NCBI GenBank assembly: GCA_963815505.1
Contig: CAWFGU010000026.1
Span: 62,001 to 126,000 of the forward strand
Reading direction: 5' to 3'
From: CAXBBB01 sp963815505
GTDB lineage: Bacteria; Bacteroidota; Rhodothermia; Rhodothermales; BA12
Length of the DNA stretch: 64,000 bases
Part shown: one piece after another, positions 37,599 to 47,435 of the stretch
How positions within the stretch are numbered: position 1 is the first letter of the stretch
Layout: each line of letters begins with the position of its first letter
Program-made: the position numbers and the translations under genes
Notes under the pieces: model-generated
What the model was told of the DNA's origin: nothing
Databases searched by the model: none
The model's input: the letters and a program-made list of their open reading frames with translations, nothing else

Positions 37599-39856
37599 CA
37601 GGAAGGGGTAGCCAGGGCCGAAACCGGCAAAACGTGTGACGCGAGAGCCGGTTGCAGATTCTCCTGCGACGGCGCCTCGGCTTTTCCGAAACCGCTGGGC
37701 AGGCCGTGCCACTTGAAGATCATCAGCGTCAGGTCGTCGTCGTAATGCGAGTTGCCCAGGAACGCGCGCAGGTCGGCCAGGATGGCGTCGTGGATCTGCT
37801 CGGCCTCTTCGTGGCGGTGCTCGGCGACGCAGTCCATCAGGCGCTGGTAATCGTATTCTTCGCCCTTCGCATCCCTACTCTCGACGACGCCATCGGTGTA
37901 GATCGCGAACACGTCGCCGGGGGTGAGTTGGGTCGTGGTAACGGCGAGCGTGCGGTCGAAAATCGGTCCTTTGTCCAGGCCCAGGCCCATTCCGCGCGAG
38001 CGCAGCATATACGGCTCGGACGCCAGCGACGCGTGAACGACGGGACAGTGTCCGGCCCGCGCCAGGGTAATCGTCTCGGACTCGATGTCGAGAACGCCGT
38101 AGATGCCCGTGATGAACGTGTTGCGCTCGAGCGACTGCACCAGGGCGCGGTTGGCCTGCGACAGGACCGCGTGCGGATCGCGCGTCGAGAGCAGCAGCGA
38201 GCGGAAGATGCCTTTGAGTTCGGCCATGTAGAATGCCGCCGACGTGCCCTTTCCGCTTACGTCGGCGACGATGAAGGCGAGCCGCTTGTCGTCTACCTCG
38301 ACCAAATCGTAGTAATCTCCGCCGACTTCGAGCGCGGGCGTACTCGTAGCGGCGACCGACAACCCGGCAATGCGAGGCAGCGTCTGGGGAAGCAGCTTTT
38401 GCTGGACCGCGCGGGCGATGTCGAGTTCTTGCGCCAGCCGCTCCTTCTCGACGCGGTCCTCGACGAAGCGGGCGTTGTCGAGCGCCAGGGCTGCCTGAGT
38501 CGCGAACACTTTGAGCGCGTCCAGATCGTCGCGCTCGTAGCTCTGCGCCACGTCGCGGGCCACGCAGAGCACGCCCAGCACGTCGTCGCGCGCGATCAGC
38601 GGGAGCGCCATCAGGCTGCCCATCCCCTCGCCCGGACGCGCCCGGACGCGGTGATCGGTCGGAGCGTCGTCGAGCACCAGGGCGCGGCGGCTGCTCATCA
38701 CGTCGGATGCGATGGCCGAGAGGTCGAGCACTTCGGCCAGCCGCGCCTTGCTGATCCCGACGGCAGCGGCCAACACCGGCTCGAGCGTCGTCGCGTCGTC
38801 GTCGTAGCGCAGCAGCCACGCCTGGTCGGCGGCTCCAGCCTCGACGGGCGATTGGGTGATCGACGCCTCCAACTGACCTCGGTCGAACGCCTGGGCGATC
38901 AGGCCCGAGAGCGACTGGAGCGCCGTCATTTCGTCGGCCTTCTTTTGGAAATCGCCCGTCGTCGGCAAGTGGAAGAGCAGGAAGAGAAATGCCGACAGGC
39001 TGTAGAGCGACGTGAAGCCGAAAGCGAGCAGGCAGAAGTACGAGAGCGGGCGGCTGTAGAACTGCACGTAGCCATAGTCTCCGGCGACAAAACTGCCCTC
39101 ACTCGCCACCAGCCCGATCGCGAGCAGCCCAATCAGCAGCGATATCAGCCCAAGAATCGACAGCTTGGCTCGGAGCGGCAGGTAGACGATCCACGACACG
39201 CGCAGCGCGTTGACGACCATGAACGAGACAGCGACCGCGAGCAGCAGCGACTGAATCGCCGTCGGGTCCTGCCCGGGTTCCGAGCCGACGAACGCGCCCG
39301 CTACGACCGCCATCAGCCCTAGCATCAGGTACCAGTTGCGCAGGCTGGAGCGGGTGCGCTTGAACAGGACGAGTTCGCGCAGGCGAAGCAGCAGGAAAAA
39401 CGCCAGACCGGCCTCGACGGCCGACAGCACCAACATCTTGACGACGGACACGAACGTGAGCGGTACGCCGGATTCGATGTCGAAGCCAAACTGGAGCAGC
39501 GCCTCGGACTCGGCGGCGTCGAGGCCGAGCAGCGACGTGATGCCCCGGCCGACGAGGAGCGCGAAGAACGTCGCCAGCAGCATCGTCCAGATCACGCGCA
39601 CCTGCGAACGCTGCCGCTCCCGCGCGCGGTAGAGAAAGGCCATCCAGAGCGCCGCGAAACAGCCGAACAGCGCCACGTGGTAGACGACCTGCCAGGCCGT
39701 TCCCATCGAACGCCCCGCCGTGTACTCGGTCACGTGAAATACGCCCGTCAGCGCGAACAGGACGGCCACGATGCCCAGCAGCACGAACCGGCGCAGGCGC
39801 GTGCCCAGCGCGAGGCCAACGGCGTGCTCAGACGTTCGGGCGAGTAGCGGGTGCAT
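37598..39856 (-). CDS. Membrane sensor PP2C/SpoIIE serine phosphatase with GAF domain (RsbU-like)
   Basis: 752 residues. The N-terminal half (about 25-310) has seven to nine hydrophobic segments and probably senses a membrane or extracellular cue. A GAF domain follows (about 325-470), then a short coiled coil (VEKERLAQELDIARAVQQKLL) and the SpoIIE phosphatase domain (about 505-730). The metal-binding motifs are GGDYYDL, VADVSGKGTSAAFYMAE, YTDGVVESRD and DDDLTLMIF. It dephosphorylates the STAS protein encoded next, thereby switching the RsbW-like kinase. A TATCTTGC promoter-like element lies 47 bases before the ATG. Confidence 0.92.
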   Translation of the reverse strand: MHPLLARTSEHAVGLALGTRLRRFVLLGIVAVLFALTGVFHVTEYTAGRSMGTAWQVVYHVALFGCFAALWMAFLYRARERQRSQVRVIWTMLLATFFALLVGRGITSLLGLDAAESEALLQFGFDIESGVPLTFVSVVKMLVLSAVEAGLAFFLLLRLRELVLFKRTRSSLRNWYLMLGLMAVVAGAFVGSEPGQDPTAIQSLLLAVAVSFMVVNALRVSWIVYLPLRAKLSILGLISLLIGLLAIGLVASEGSFVAGDYGYVQFYSRPLSYFCLLAFGFTSLYSLSAFLFLLFHLPTTGDFQKKADEMTALQSLSGLIAQAFDRGQLEASITQSPVEAGAADQAWLLRYDDDATTLEPVLAAAVGISKARLAEVLDLSAIASDVMSSRRALVLDDAPTDHRVRARPGEGMGSLMALPLIARDDVLGVLCVARDVAQSYERDDLDALKVFATQAALALDNARFVEDRVEKERLAQELDIARAVQQKLLPQTLPRIAGLSVAATSTPALEVGGDYYDLVEVDDKRLAFIVADVSGKGTSAAFYMAELKGIFRSLLLSTRDPHAVLSQANRALVQSLERNTFITGIYGVLDIESETITLARAGHCPVVHASLASEPYMLRSRGMGLGLDKGPIFDRTLAVTTTQLTPGDVFAIYTDGVVESRDAKGEEYDYQRLMDCVAEHRHEEAEQIHDAILADLRAFLGNSHYDDDLTLMIFKWHGLPSGFGKAEAPSQENLQPALASHVLPVSALATPS

Positions 39857-39902
39857 GGACGGTGACTACGAGAAGCGCGCGCGGAGAGTTACGCGCAGCG
39901 AG

Positions 39903-39910
39903 GCAAGATA
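39903..39910 (-). promoter_or_regulatory. Candidate promoter element of the partner-switching operon
   Basis: TATCTTGC on the minus strand is identical to the element before the 4.5S RNA. It lies just after the ABC ATPase stop (39919) and 47 bases before the phosphatase ATG, as expected for an operon promoter. Confidence 0.45.
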
Positions 39911-39918
39911 GCCGACCG

Positions 39919-40561
39919 TCAGCCCTCGCCGCCCACGTTGACGCGCAGATTGCCCCACGACAACTCGTCGGCTTCGTTGGTTGCCACGATCAGGAGCCCG
40001 CCGCGCGCGCGATGCCGCTCGGCGATGCTCCGCACCACGGCCGAGCCAGAGGCGTCGAGGTTGGCCGTCGGCTCGTCTAGCGCCAGCACGACGGGGCGGT
40101 GCACCAGCGCCAGCGCGTACTTCGAGCCGCTGCCCCATACCCGACGAAAACGTGCCGACAGGCTCGTCGCCGCGTCCGCCCAGACCGACCAGCCCGAGCA
40201 ACTCGCCGTGCCACGCCGCATCGGGTGCCTGGCCGCGTAGCCGCTCGACGAACGAGAGGTGCTCGAGCGCCGTCAGCCCGCCGTAGAGTTGGACGTAGGG
40301 CGCAACCAGTCCGACGTAGACCGGCAGCTACGCTTTCTCGACAGCCGCTCCGTCCAGGCTCAGCGCCACCTCTCCCCGGCTCGGTGTCAGCAGCCCCAGC
40401 GCGACGCGCACGAACGTCGACTTGCCCGAGCCGTTGCGCCCGGAGACGACCAGCCCGTCGCCGCTCGCGACGCCGACCGACACGTCGCGAAACAGGATGC
40501 GCCGCCCGAACGCGTGTCCGACGCCCGAGAGCGCGAGGTGAGCCGATGGAAACGAGGTCAT
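39919..40561 (-). CDS. ABC transporter ATP-binding protein, frameshifted
   Basis: A small ABC ATPase (about 210 residues once joined), similar in size to the CcmA heme-exporter ATPases. The first frame has VSGRNGSGKSTFVRVALGLL (Walker A) and stops at 40328. A second frame resumes with APYVQLYGGLTALEHLSFVE and GTFSSGMGQRL (signature region). A third frame carries LALDEPTANLDASG (Walker B and D loop) and IVATNEADELSWG, ending at 39919. At least two one-base shifts are needed, near 40325 and 40140. No permease gene is adjacent. It is divergent from the DNA polymerase gene across a strong dyad. Confidence 0.8.
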
Positions 40562-40581
40562 GCAGGAAAGCTAGCGCTCGG

Positions 40582-40614
40582 AAAGTGGTCGACTCTCCAA
40601 GAGTTGACCACTTT
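40582..40614. promoter_or_regulatory. Strong dyad between divergent ABC ATPase and polymerase genes
   Basis: AAAGTGGTCGACTCT (40582-40596) and AGAGTTGACCACTTT (40600-40614) pair at 14 of 15 positions around a CCA loop. The shape matches the terminators at 34834 and 49939, but here it sits upstream of both genes, so it would be a leader attenuator or an operator rather than a 3' terminator. Confidence 0.6.
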
Positions 40615-40653
40615 GGCCTGGGCACCGCGTCCGCCTCCGTCCGTTTACGCGGC

Positions 40654-43031
40654 ATGTCCAAGCCGCCCCTCGCCCATCCCGAAACCGCCCGCGACGACAT
40701 CGCGCTGTATGGACGCGACGCGACGCGCGGCATCGTCGACGTGGTCCCAGCCAAAGCGCGACGCGGTCCGGCGTGGGTCGACGTGTATCGGCGGTTGGAA
40801 AGCGGCGAAACGGTCTGCGAATCCGAGCGGCTGTACCCGTTTTTCTTCGTGCCGGACGCCAAGTTGCTCGAAGGAGCCGATCCGAACAGCTTCAAGGCGC
40901 GGCGGCTCAGAGGCGAGGCGTTTCACCGGCACGTCGTCGTGTTCGACACGTGGGATGCGTATTGGAACGGCCTGCGCGTCGTCGAGCGGCGGCTCAAAGA
41001 CACCGACGCCGCCGTCGAGAGCATCTACCGCATCCCGTCGCCCGCGCAGCAGTACCTGACGCAGACCGGGCGGACGCTGTTCAAAGGCATGGACTTCGAC
41101 GACCTGCACCGACTGCAACTCGACATCGAGGTCATCGGCACCAACGGCTTTCCCAACGCGACGCGCGCCGAAGACGAGGTGATCATCGTCGCCCTGAGCG
41201 ACAACCGGGGCTGGCAGCAGACGCTCCACAGCCTCGACTCGGACGAACCGGCACTGCTGCGCCAGATGCTCGACGTGATCGCGCGAGAAGGACCCGGACG
41301 TGATCGAGGGCCACAACATCTACAACTTCGACCTGACCTATCTGCGCGACCGGTGCGCGCGCTTCGACATCCCGTTTGCGCTGGGACGCGACGGTAGCGA
41401 GCCGCGGACGTTCGACTCGTCGATCCGGTTTGCCGAGCGGTCGATCGACTACACCGCGTTCGAGATCAGCGGCCGACACGTCGTCGACACGATGTTTCAG
41501 GTGATGAGCTACGACGTGTTCAAGCGCGACCTGCCCGGCTACGGCCTGAAAGTCGCCGCGCGTACTTCGGCTTTGCGCCCGAGGGCCGAACGTACGTCGA
41601 GGGCGACAAAATCCCCCAGGTCTGGCGCGACGATCCGCACCACCTGATCCGCTACGCCGCCGACGACGTGACCGAAACCGAGCGGCTGGCCCGCCACCTC
41701 AGCGGCTCGACGTTCTACCTCACGCAGATGCTGCCGATGCCCTACGGCCAGGTGGCGCGCGTCGGCCCGGCGGCCAAGATCGAGGCGCTGTTCGTGCGCG
41801 AGTACCTGCGCCAGCGCCAGAGCTTCCCGCGTGCCGAGTGGGGCAGCCAGAGCGTCGGCGGCTACACCGATGTGTTCGTGACCGGCGTCGTCGGCCCCAT
41901 CGTCTACGCCGATGTCGAGAGCCTCTACCCGTCGATCATGCTCAACTACGGCATCGAACCGCAGGGCGACGCGCTGGGCCTGTTCGCCAACCTGCTTGCG
42001 CCGCCTGACCGATCTGCGGTTTGCTGCCAAGGACGCCATGCGCGCCACCCAGGACGACGAGGAGCGCTCGTCGCTCGACGCGCGGCAGAGTTCGTACAAG
42101 ATCCTGGTCAACGCGTTTTATGGCAACCTGGGCTTCGGCCACGCCGCGTTCAACGATTTTGGCGAGGCCGACCGCGTCGCGCACGTCGGTCAGAACCTGC
42201 TGCGCCAGATCATCGCCCTGGTCCGAGCCGACGGCGGACGCGTGATCGAAGTCGACACCGACGGCGTCCTGTTCGAGCCGCCCAGCGGTGTCGAGGGCGA
42301 AACGGCCGAGCGCGCCTACGTCGACACGCTGAGCGAGCGGATGCCCCAGGGAATCAACGTCGGTTTCGACGGACGATTCGCCCGGATGCTGAGCTATAAG
42401 AAGAAGAACTACGTGCTGATGAGCCACGACGGCAGCCTCAAGTACAAGGGTTCGTCGCTGGTCAGCCGCAGCAGCGAGCGGTTCGGGCGCGACTTCCTGC
42501 GCGAAGCCGTACCGCTGCTGCTCGCCGAGGACATCGGCGGACTGCACGCGCTCTACCTCGCCTACCGCGACCGCATCCAGAACCGCGAGTGGACCGACGC
42601 GTCGGCGTTCTCCAAAACCGAGACGCTCAAAGAATCCCTCGCCACCTACGACGCCCTGATCGCCCAAGGCAAACGCGCCCGGGCCGCATCGTACGAACTG
42701 GCCCGCGTCCGCGCCGAACACGACCGGACTCGCCCCCCGCCCCGGCGACCGCATCAGCTACTACGTCGCCGGATCGGACGCCCGAGCCTCGGCCCACGAA
42801 TCCGCCCGCCTGGCCGACGAGTGGGACGTCGGCGCGCCCGACGAGAACATCGCCTACTATCTGCGCCGCCTGGACGAGTTCGCGCGCAAGTTCGAGCCGT
42901 TTTTCTCAGAGACGCACTTCAAACTCGTCTTCTCGCCCGAAGACCTGTTTGGCTTCTCGCCTAAAGGCATCCAGATCCTCGAGCACGAACGCGAACCCGA
43001 CCTGACGGCAGATGAGGCGGTACCGTTCTAG
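40654..43031 (+). CDS. Family B DNA polymerase, frameshifted
   Basis: A PolB-type polymerase of about 790 residues once frames are joined. The 3'-5' exonuclease domain shows LQLDIEV (Exo I) and IEGHNIYNFDLTYL (Exo II). The polymerase domain has VYADVESLYPSIM (motif A), SSYKILVNAFYGNLGFG (motif B) and VIEVDTDGVLF (motif C, DTD). Frames change near 41285, 41565, 41998 and 42725, each consistent with a single base. All catalytic residues are present, so the protein is probably functional if the shifts are sequencing errors. Family B enzymes in bacteria are accessory polymerases for repair or translesion synthesis; MutS is encoded next, convergently. Confidence 0.88.
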
Positions 43032-43183
43032 ATTTGCCTGGACTGGCCGTTCTGGCGGTCATTCTCAACAACGCCGCCGCGCGACTTGGTCCTCCATTTT
43101 AGTGAGCGTTTCCCGGCCCTCCGCCCATGTGCTGAACGGCCTCAGACGCTCTGGCGATCAGATGCGGAGCGGAGAGAGCATCC

Positions 43184-43223
43184 GAAATCGTCCTGTTTGA
43201 GCGTAGCGAGTTTGGACGATTTC
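43184..43223. terminator. Inverted repeat downstream of the polymerase gene
   Basis: GAAATCGTCC (43184-43193) and GGACGATTTC (43214-43223) form a perfect 10-bp stem with a 20-base loop. It lies in the 310-base gap between convergent polymerase and mutS genes, which otherwise holds no gene. No strong T-run is attached, so the terminator role is tentative. Confidence 0.5.
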
Positions 43224-43273
43224 AGCGACCGCAGCGGCGCATCAGCCGGAGTGACGTAAGCCTTGATCTTTTG

Positions 43274-43299
43274 CTTCTTTTCGATCAAGCGAAAAGAAG
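43274..43299. terminator. Bidirectional terminator before the mutS stop
   Basis: CTTCTTTTCG (43274-43283) and CGAAAAGAAG (43290-43299) form a perfect 10-bp stem. CTTGAT (43262-43267) and ATCAAG (43284-43289) offer a competing pairing. It lies 43 bases past the mutS stop and can serve both convergent genes. Confidence 0.6.
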
Positions 43300-43341
43300 G
43301 CACCGCGCAGCGAGAATAGAAATGTGAGACCATCGGAGCGG

Positions 43342-46080
43342 TTATCGCTCCTCCGCCAACGCTTTCAGCTCGGCTAGCTTGAGCAGCGCCTGGACCGGCG
43401 TCATCGCGTTCACGTCAACGGCGTCGAGCGCGTCGCGGACGGCTTCAATCGCCGGATCGGGTTCGGCTCCGAAAAACGTCATCTGCATGCCGGTCGGAAT
43501 CGCTTGGACGCGTGCGGCGGGCGAGGCGGGCTGAGTGGAGACGATGGGTTGTGGCTGCGCGGCACCGTCGCCTGAGGCTAACGACTCTTCGCCGGACGGG
43601 TGCGGCTCGTCGTCGGGGACTTCGGCGCGCTGACTTTCCAAGTGCGCCATCACCTCGCGCGCGCGGACGACGACGGCCTGGGGCAGTCCGGCCATGCGGG
43701 CCACTTCGATGCCGAAACTGTGATCGGCTCCGCCCGGCACCAGGCGGCGCAGGAAGATCACCTTGCCGTCGTGCTCCTGCACCTGAACCCGAGCGTTGGC
43801 GATGCGCGGCAGGCGGCTCGCCAGCGCGTTGAGTTCGTGGTAGTGCGTCGCGAACAGCGTCCGCGCGGCGACGTGGGGCGTTTCGTGCAGGTACTCGGCC
43901 AGCGCCCACGCAATCGACAGGCCATCGAACGTCGACGTGCCCCTACCGACTTCGTCGAGCAGGATGAGCGAGCGCTCGGTCGCGTTGTTGAGGATGTTGG
44001 CCGTCTCGTTCATCTCGACCAGAAACGTGCTCTCGCCCGCCGCCAGGTTGTCGTGCGCGCCGACGCGCGTGAAGATGCGGTCGACCAGCCCGATGCGCGC
44101 CGATTGGGCCGGGACGAACGAGCCGATCTGGGCCAGCAGCACGATCAGCCCGGTTTGGCGCAGGACGACGCTCTTGCCCGCCATGTTGGGGCCGGTGATG
44201 ACGAGCATCTGGGGTGCGTCGCTGCATTCCAGTTGGCCGCTCGGATCGAGCCGGACGCTGTTGGGAATGAACGGCTCGCCCGGCGGCAGCGCGTGCTCGA
44301 CGACTGGATGCCGCCCTTCGTGGATGTCGAGCACGCAGCTATCGTCGACCTGGGGCCGGACGTAGTTGTGGCGGATGGCCTGCTCGGCGAGGCACGCGAA
44401 CGTGTCGATCAGCCCCAGCAGGCTCGCGTTGCGCGTGAACGTGGCGGCCTGCTCGGCCAAGGCGAGGCACAGCGTCTCGAACAGCTGCTGCTCCAGCGAG
44501 CCGATGCGTTCCTCGGCCGAGAGCACTTTTTCTTCGAACTCCTTGAGCGATGGCGTGATGTAGCGCTCGGCGTTGACCAGCGTCTGCTTGCGCGTCCAGT
44601 CGTCCGGCGCCTTGTCCTTGTGCGCGTTGGTGACTTCGAGGTAGTAGCCGAAGACTTTGTTCTGACCGACTTTGAGCGACGTGATGCCGGTCCGCTCGGC
44701 TTCTTGCTTGCGCAGGCGTTCGATATAGCCTTTGCCGTCGCGCAGCAGGCCGCGCAGTTCGTCCAACTCGTCGTTGAAGCCGTCTTTGATGCAGCCGCCG
44801 TCGCCCAGCTTGGCCGGAGCGTCGTCGGCGCACGAGTCCGAGATGCGGTCGACCACGTCGAGGCAGAGCGACAGGCCGTCGGCCGCTTTGCGCAGCGAGT
44901 TGCAATCGTGACCGGACAGCGCGGCTTTGATCGGGCCGATCTGTTCGAGCGTTTGCCTCAACTGCTGCACGTCGCGCGGGCCGACGCGACCGGCGGCGAG
45001 GCGTGCGGCTAAGCGCTCCAAGTCAGCGACGCTCGCCAATTCATCGCGCAAGTTGCCGCGCAGAGCGTTGTCGGATGCTAAGGCCTCGACGGCATCCAGT
45101 CGCTGCTCGATCTGGTCGACGCGGCACAGCGGGCGGACGAGCCAGCGGCGCAGCATCCGAGCACCCATCGCCGTCTTGGTGGCGTCGAGCATGGCAATCA
45201 GGCTGCCCTCTTGCGCGCCCATCATGCCGCCCGTCAGTTCAAGGTTGCGCTTGGTCTGCGGGTCGAGCGCCATGTGATCGGCCGTCCCGTAGCGTTGCAA
45301 CCGGCGCACCTGGGGCAGCTTACCCTTTTGCGTCTCGCTGACGTAGTGGAGGGCGGCTCCGGCGGCGCACAGGCCCAGCCGCAACTCGTCGGTCCCAAAC
45401 CCTTTGAGCGAGTGCGTCTTGAAGTGGCGCAGCAGCGTCTCGTAGGCAAAGTCGAACCCGAACGCCCAGTCCTCTTGGGGCGTCACCACGAACGACCCGG
45501 CCTTCAAGTCGCGCACCCGGTCGCGCTGCTTCTTGTCGACCAGCACCTCGGCCGGAGCGACGGTTAGCAGCAGATCCGCCACCCGCGCCTCGTCGACCTC
45601 GACGACCCGAAACTCGCCCGTCGACGCATCGACGAAACTCGCCCCGACGCGCCCTTTTTCATCTCGGCTCGTCCCCCACCGCAGCGCCATCACGTAAGTC
45701 GAGCGGCGCGGGTCGAGCATGCCGTCGTGCAGGATCACGCCCGGCGTGACGACCTCGACTACGTCGCGCTTGACGATTTTTCGTGCCAGCTTGGGATCTT
45801 CGACCTGCTCGCAGATCGCCACGCGCAAGCCCGCGGCGACGAGTTTGGGGAGGTGCGCGTCGAGCGAGTGGTAGGGAAAGCCTGCCAGCGGAATGTCGGC
45901 CGCCTTGCCGTTCGAGCGCTTGGTGAGCGTGATGCCCAGCACGCGCGCGACCGTCTTGGCATCATCCTCGAACGTCTCGTAGAAATCGCCCATTCGAAAG
46001 AGCAGCAGCGCGCCTTCGTGCCGCTCCTTGATCTTACGATACTGCCGCATCAGCGGTGTTTCCTGTGCCCCTTTCGCCAT
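43342..46080 (-). CDS. mutS: DNA mismatch repair protein MutS
   Basis: 912 residues, slightly longer than E. coli MutS (853). It recognises mismatches and small loops and recruits MutL. The mismatch-binding Phe-Tyr-Glu is at 33-35 (GDFYETF). The ATPase has Walker A GPNMAGKS, the LLDEVGRGTSTFDG Walker B/signature block and the TLFATHYHEL loop. The C-terminal ~60 residues form the usual Pro/Gln-rich linker and a short dimerisation helix. The frame is intact over 2.7 kb. A TATCTTGG element lies 28 bases before the ATG. Confidence 0.97.
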   Translation of the reverse strand: MAKGAQETPLMRQYRKIKERHEGALLLFRMGDFYETFEDDAKTVARVLGITLTKRSNGKAADIPLAGFPYHSLDAHLPKLVAAGLRVAICEQVEDPKLARKIVKRDVVEVVTPGVILHDGMLDPRRSTYVMALRWGTSRDEKGRVGASFVDASTGEFRVVEVDEARVADLLLTVAPAEVLVDKKQRDRVRDLKAGSFVVTPQEDWAFGFDFAYETLLRHFKTHSLKGFGTDELRLGLCAAGAALHYVSETQKGKLPQVRRLQRYGTADHMALDPQTKRNLELTGGMMGAQEGSLIAMLDATKTAMGARMLRRWLVRPLCRVDQIEQRLDAVEALASDNALRGNLRDELASVADLERLAARLAAGRVGPRDVQQLRQTLEQIGPIKAALSGHDCNSLRKAADGLSLCLDVVDRISDSCADDAPAKLGDGGCIKDGFNDELDELRGLLRDGKGYIERLRKQEAERTGITSLKVGQNKVFGYYLEVTNAHKDKAPDDWTRKQTLVNAERYITPSLKEFEEKVLSAEERIGSLEQQLFETLCLALAEQAATFTRNASLLGLIDTFACLAEQAIRHNYVRPQVDDSCVLDIHEGRHPVVEHALPPGEPFIPNSVRLDPSGQLECSDAPQMLVITGPNMAGKSVVLRQTGLIVLLAQIGSFVPAQSARIGLVDRIFTRVGAHDNLAAGESTFLVEMNETANILNNATERSLILLDEVGRGTSTFDGLSIAWALAEYLHETPHVAARTLFATHYHELNALASRLPRIANARVQVQEHDGKVIFLRRLVPGGADHSFGIEVARMAGLPQAVVVRAREVMAHLESQRAEVPDDEPHPSGEESLASGDGAAQPQPIVSTQPASPAARVQAIPTGMQMTFFGAEPDPAIEAVRDALDAVDVNAMTPVQALLKLAELKALAEER

Positions 46081-46108
46081 CGTCGTACGTCGTGCTCAAA
46101 CTGAGCCG

Positions 46109-46116
46109 CCAAGATA
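46109..46116 (-). promoter_or_regulatory. Candidate promoter element of mutS
   Basis: TATCTTGG on the minus strand matches the element of the 4.5S RNA gene at seven of eight positions. It would start transcription about 20 bases before the mutS ATG. Confidence 0.4.
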
Positions 46117-46951
46117 CCGACGCTCGGTGGCGGCGGTGTGGCGCTCAGTAAACCAGTTCCACAATCGGCTTCTTACCGTATTGAATGACGCACATCGACT
46201 TGGCACCCACATCAACTCGTAGAGCCGAAAATACCTGTCTCAAAGAGACCAGACAGCAGAGCGCGCCAATTGTCTCCATGATTGGCGCCAATTGGGACGC
46301 CATGACTTCGGTGCCCAACTGCGAGAACGCCATTCCTTGGGGTGGTCAGAAAGGTCATGCGCGAACGCCATGCTCGCGATGATCTCAGTTCGAACGAACT
46401 CGCACGCGCTGATGTCCTGCGATTGGGTAGCGGCTTGCCACGGGTCACCCGCCTGCGCAGGGCACGAGCCGTTGCGGAAAGCGAGGTGCTAGGTTCCGAG
46501 AAAGATGCGGGCTCGAAAACAAGCGGACTCGAGCCGAAGCAAGTCGCGTACGACATCTCGGCGTGGGGCTTTCCGGTCAGCGAACCTTCGGCAGTGCCGT
46601 ATTCCAGCCGGCACTGACTCGTCTCTCACGCAGTCGACTGCGCATCGAGCGAGCGGTCGAGCACACTCAATAGCCAGCGTGAGCACGTCGGGCGACCTCT
46701 GGTCGAACCTTCGACGTCGCGTCGCCGATGCCGCCAAGCGCCCGCGGCGAATGATCGTCATTCCGAACGTACAAGATCGAGTGGCCTCAACTCGCCAGGC
46801 TCACACACGTGGCACTTTCGGCCGCGCATAGATTGTAGACGAAGTACGTACATCCCTCGGCCCCAGCCACAACCACCAAAACCAAACCGAAATTGTCTCT
46901 GCTTCCGTTAGATCACGATTATCAGACTGGCGCGGACCGCAGTTCGATAAC
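46117..46951. other. Intergenic stretch without a recognisable gene
   Basis: About 830 bases between mutS and the acetyltransferase gene. Base composition is lower in G+C (near 55% around 46.2-46.6 kb) than the flanks. Short open frames on both strands (for example 46145-46333 minus, 62 residues) show no family I recognise and have Arg/Ser-rich composition typical of chance frames. It may be decayed foreign DNA. Confidence 0.5.
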
Positions 46952-47365
46952 TCACGCCGCCTTCGTCCACGCGTTGCGGACGCGCTTGAAGCCCGTCCGC
47001 TCGTAGAACGGCGTCGAGATTTCCGAGTCACGCAGGACCAGTTCGGTACCCTTGCAGCGCTCCAACACGCCGCCGATGAGCGCGCGTCCGATGCCGACGC
47101 CTTGCACGTCGGGTTCCACGGCCAGGTCGCACAGGTAGGAGAATAGGACGCCATCGGACAGCACGCGGGCGAGGCCGACGAGGCGGTCGCCGTGCCAGGC
47201 GCTGAGCACGAACGTGGCAGCGGCGAACATCGCTTCGACTTCCTTGGGGTCGTGGACGCTGCGCATGAGCGGGGCGCGGCGGTAGAGGGTCAGGATGCGG
47301 GCGGGTGTCAAGCCGTCAAGGCCTTCACGGATCGAAAGTTGGGCGTCGGCCATAGTGTCGGGCAT
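46952..47365 (-). CDS. GNAT family N-acetyltransferase
   Basis: A 137-residue single-domain acetyltransferase. The acetyl-CoA pyrophosphate loop is DLAVEPDVQGVGIGRALI (motif A, near 80-97) and the C-terminal FYERTGFKRV closes the fold. Substrate unknown. ATG 47365 is used; ATG 47353 gives a version four residues shorter. It lies downstream of the sucC terminator, so it is probably transcribed separately. Confidence 0.85.
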   Translation of the reverse strand: MPDTMADAQLSIREGLDGLTPARILTLYRRAPLMRSVHDPKEVEAMFAAATFVLSAWHGDRLVGLARVLSDGVLFSYLCDLAVEPDVQGVGIGRALIGGVLERCKGTELVLRDSEISTPFYERTGFKRVRNAWTKAA

Positions 47366-47435
47366 GTGGAGATGAAGCGAGGTGTGCGTAAGAGGGATTG
47401 AGGACTCGCCCTTACGAAGCGGGTTTGCGGCAAAG

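Noticed and set aside
43142..43333. 63-residue leftward open frame between polymerase and mutS
   Set aside because: It is built over two inverted repeats and has a chance-like composition; the segment is better read as a terminator region.
43600..45012. 470-residue rightward open frame opposite mutS
   Set aside because: Antisense to conserved MutS motifs, with low-complexity Val/Arg/Asp-rich content.
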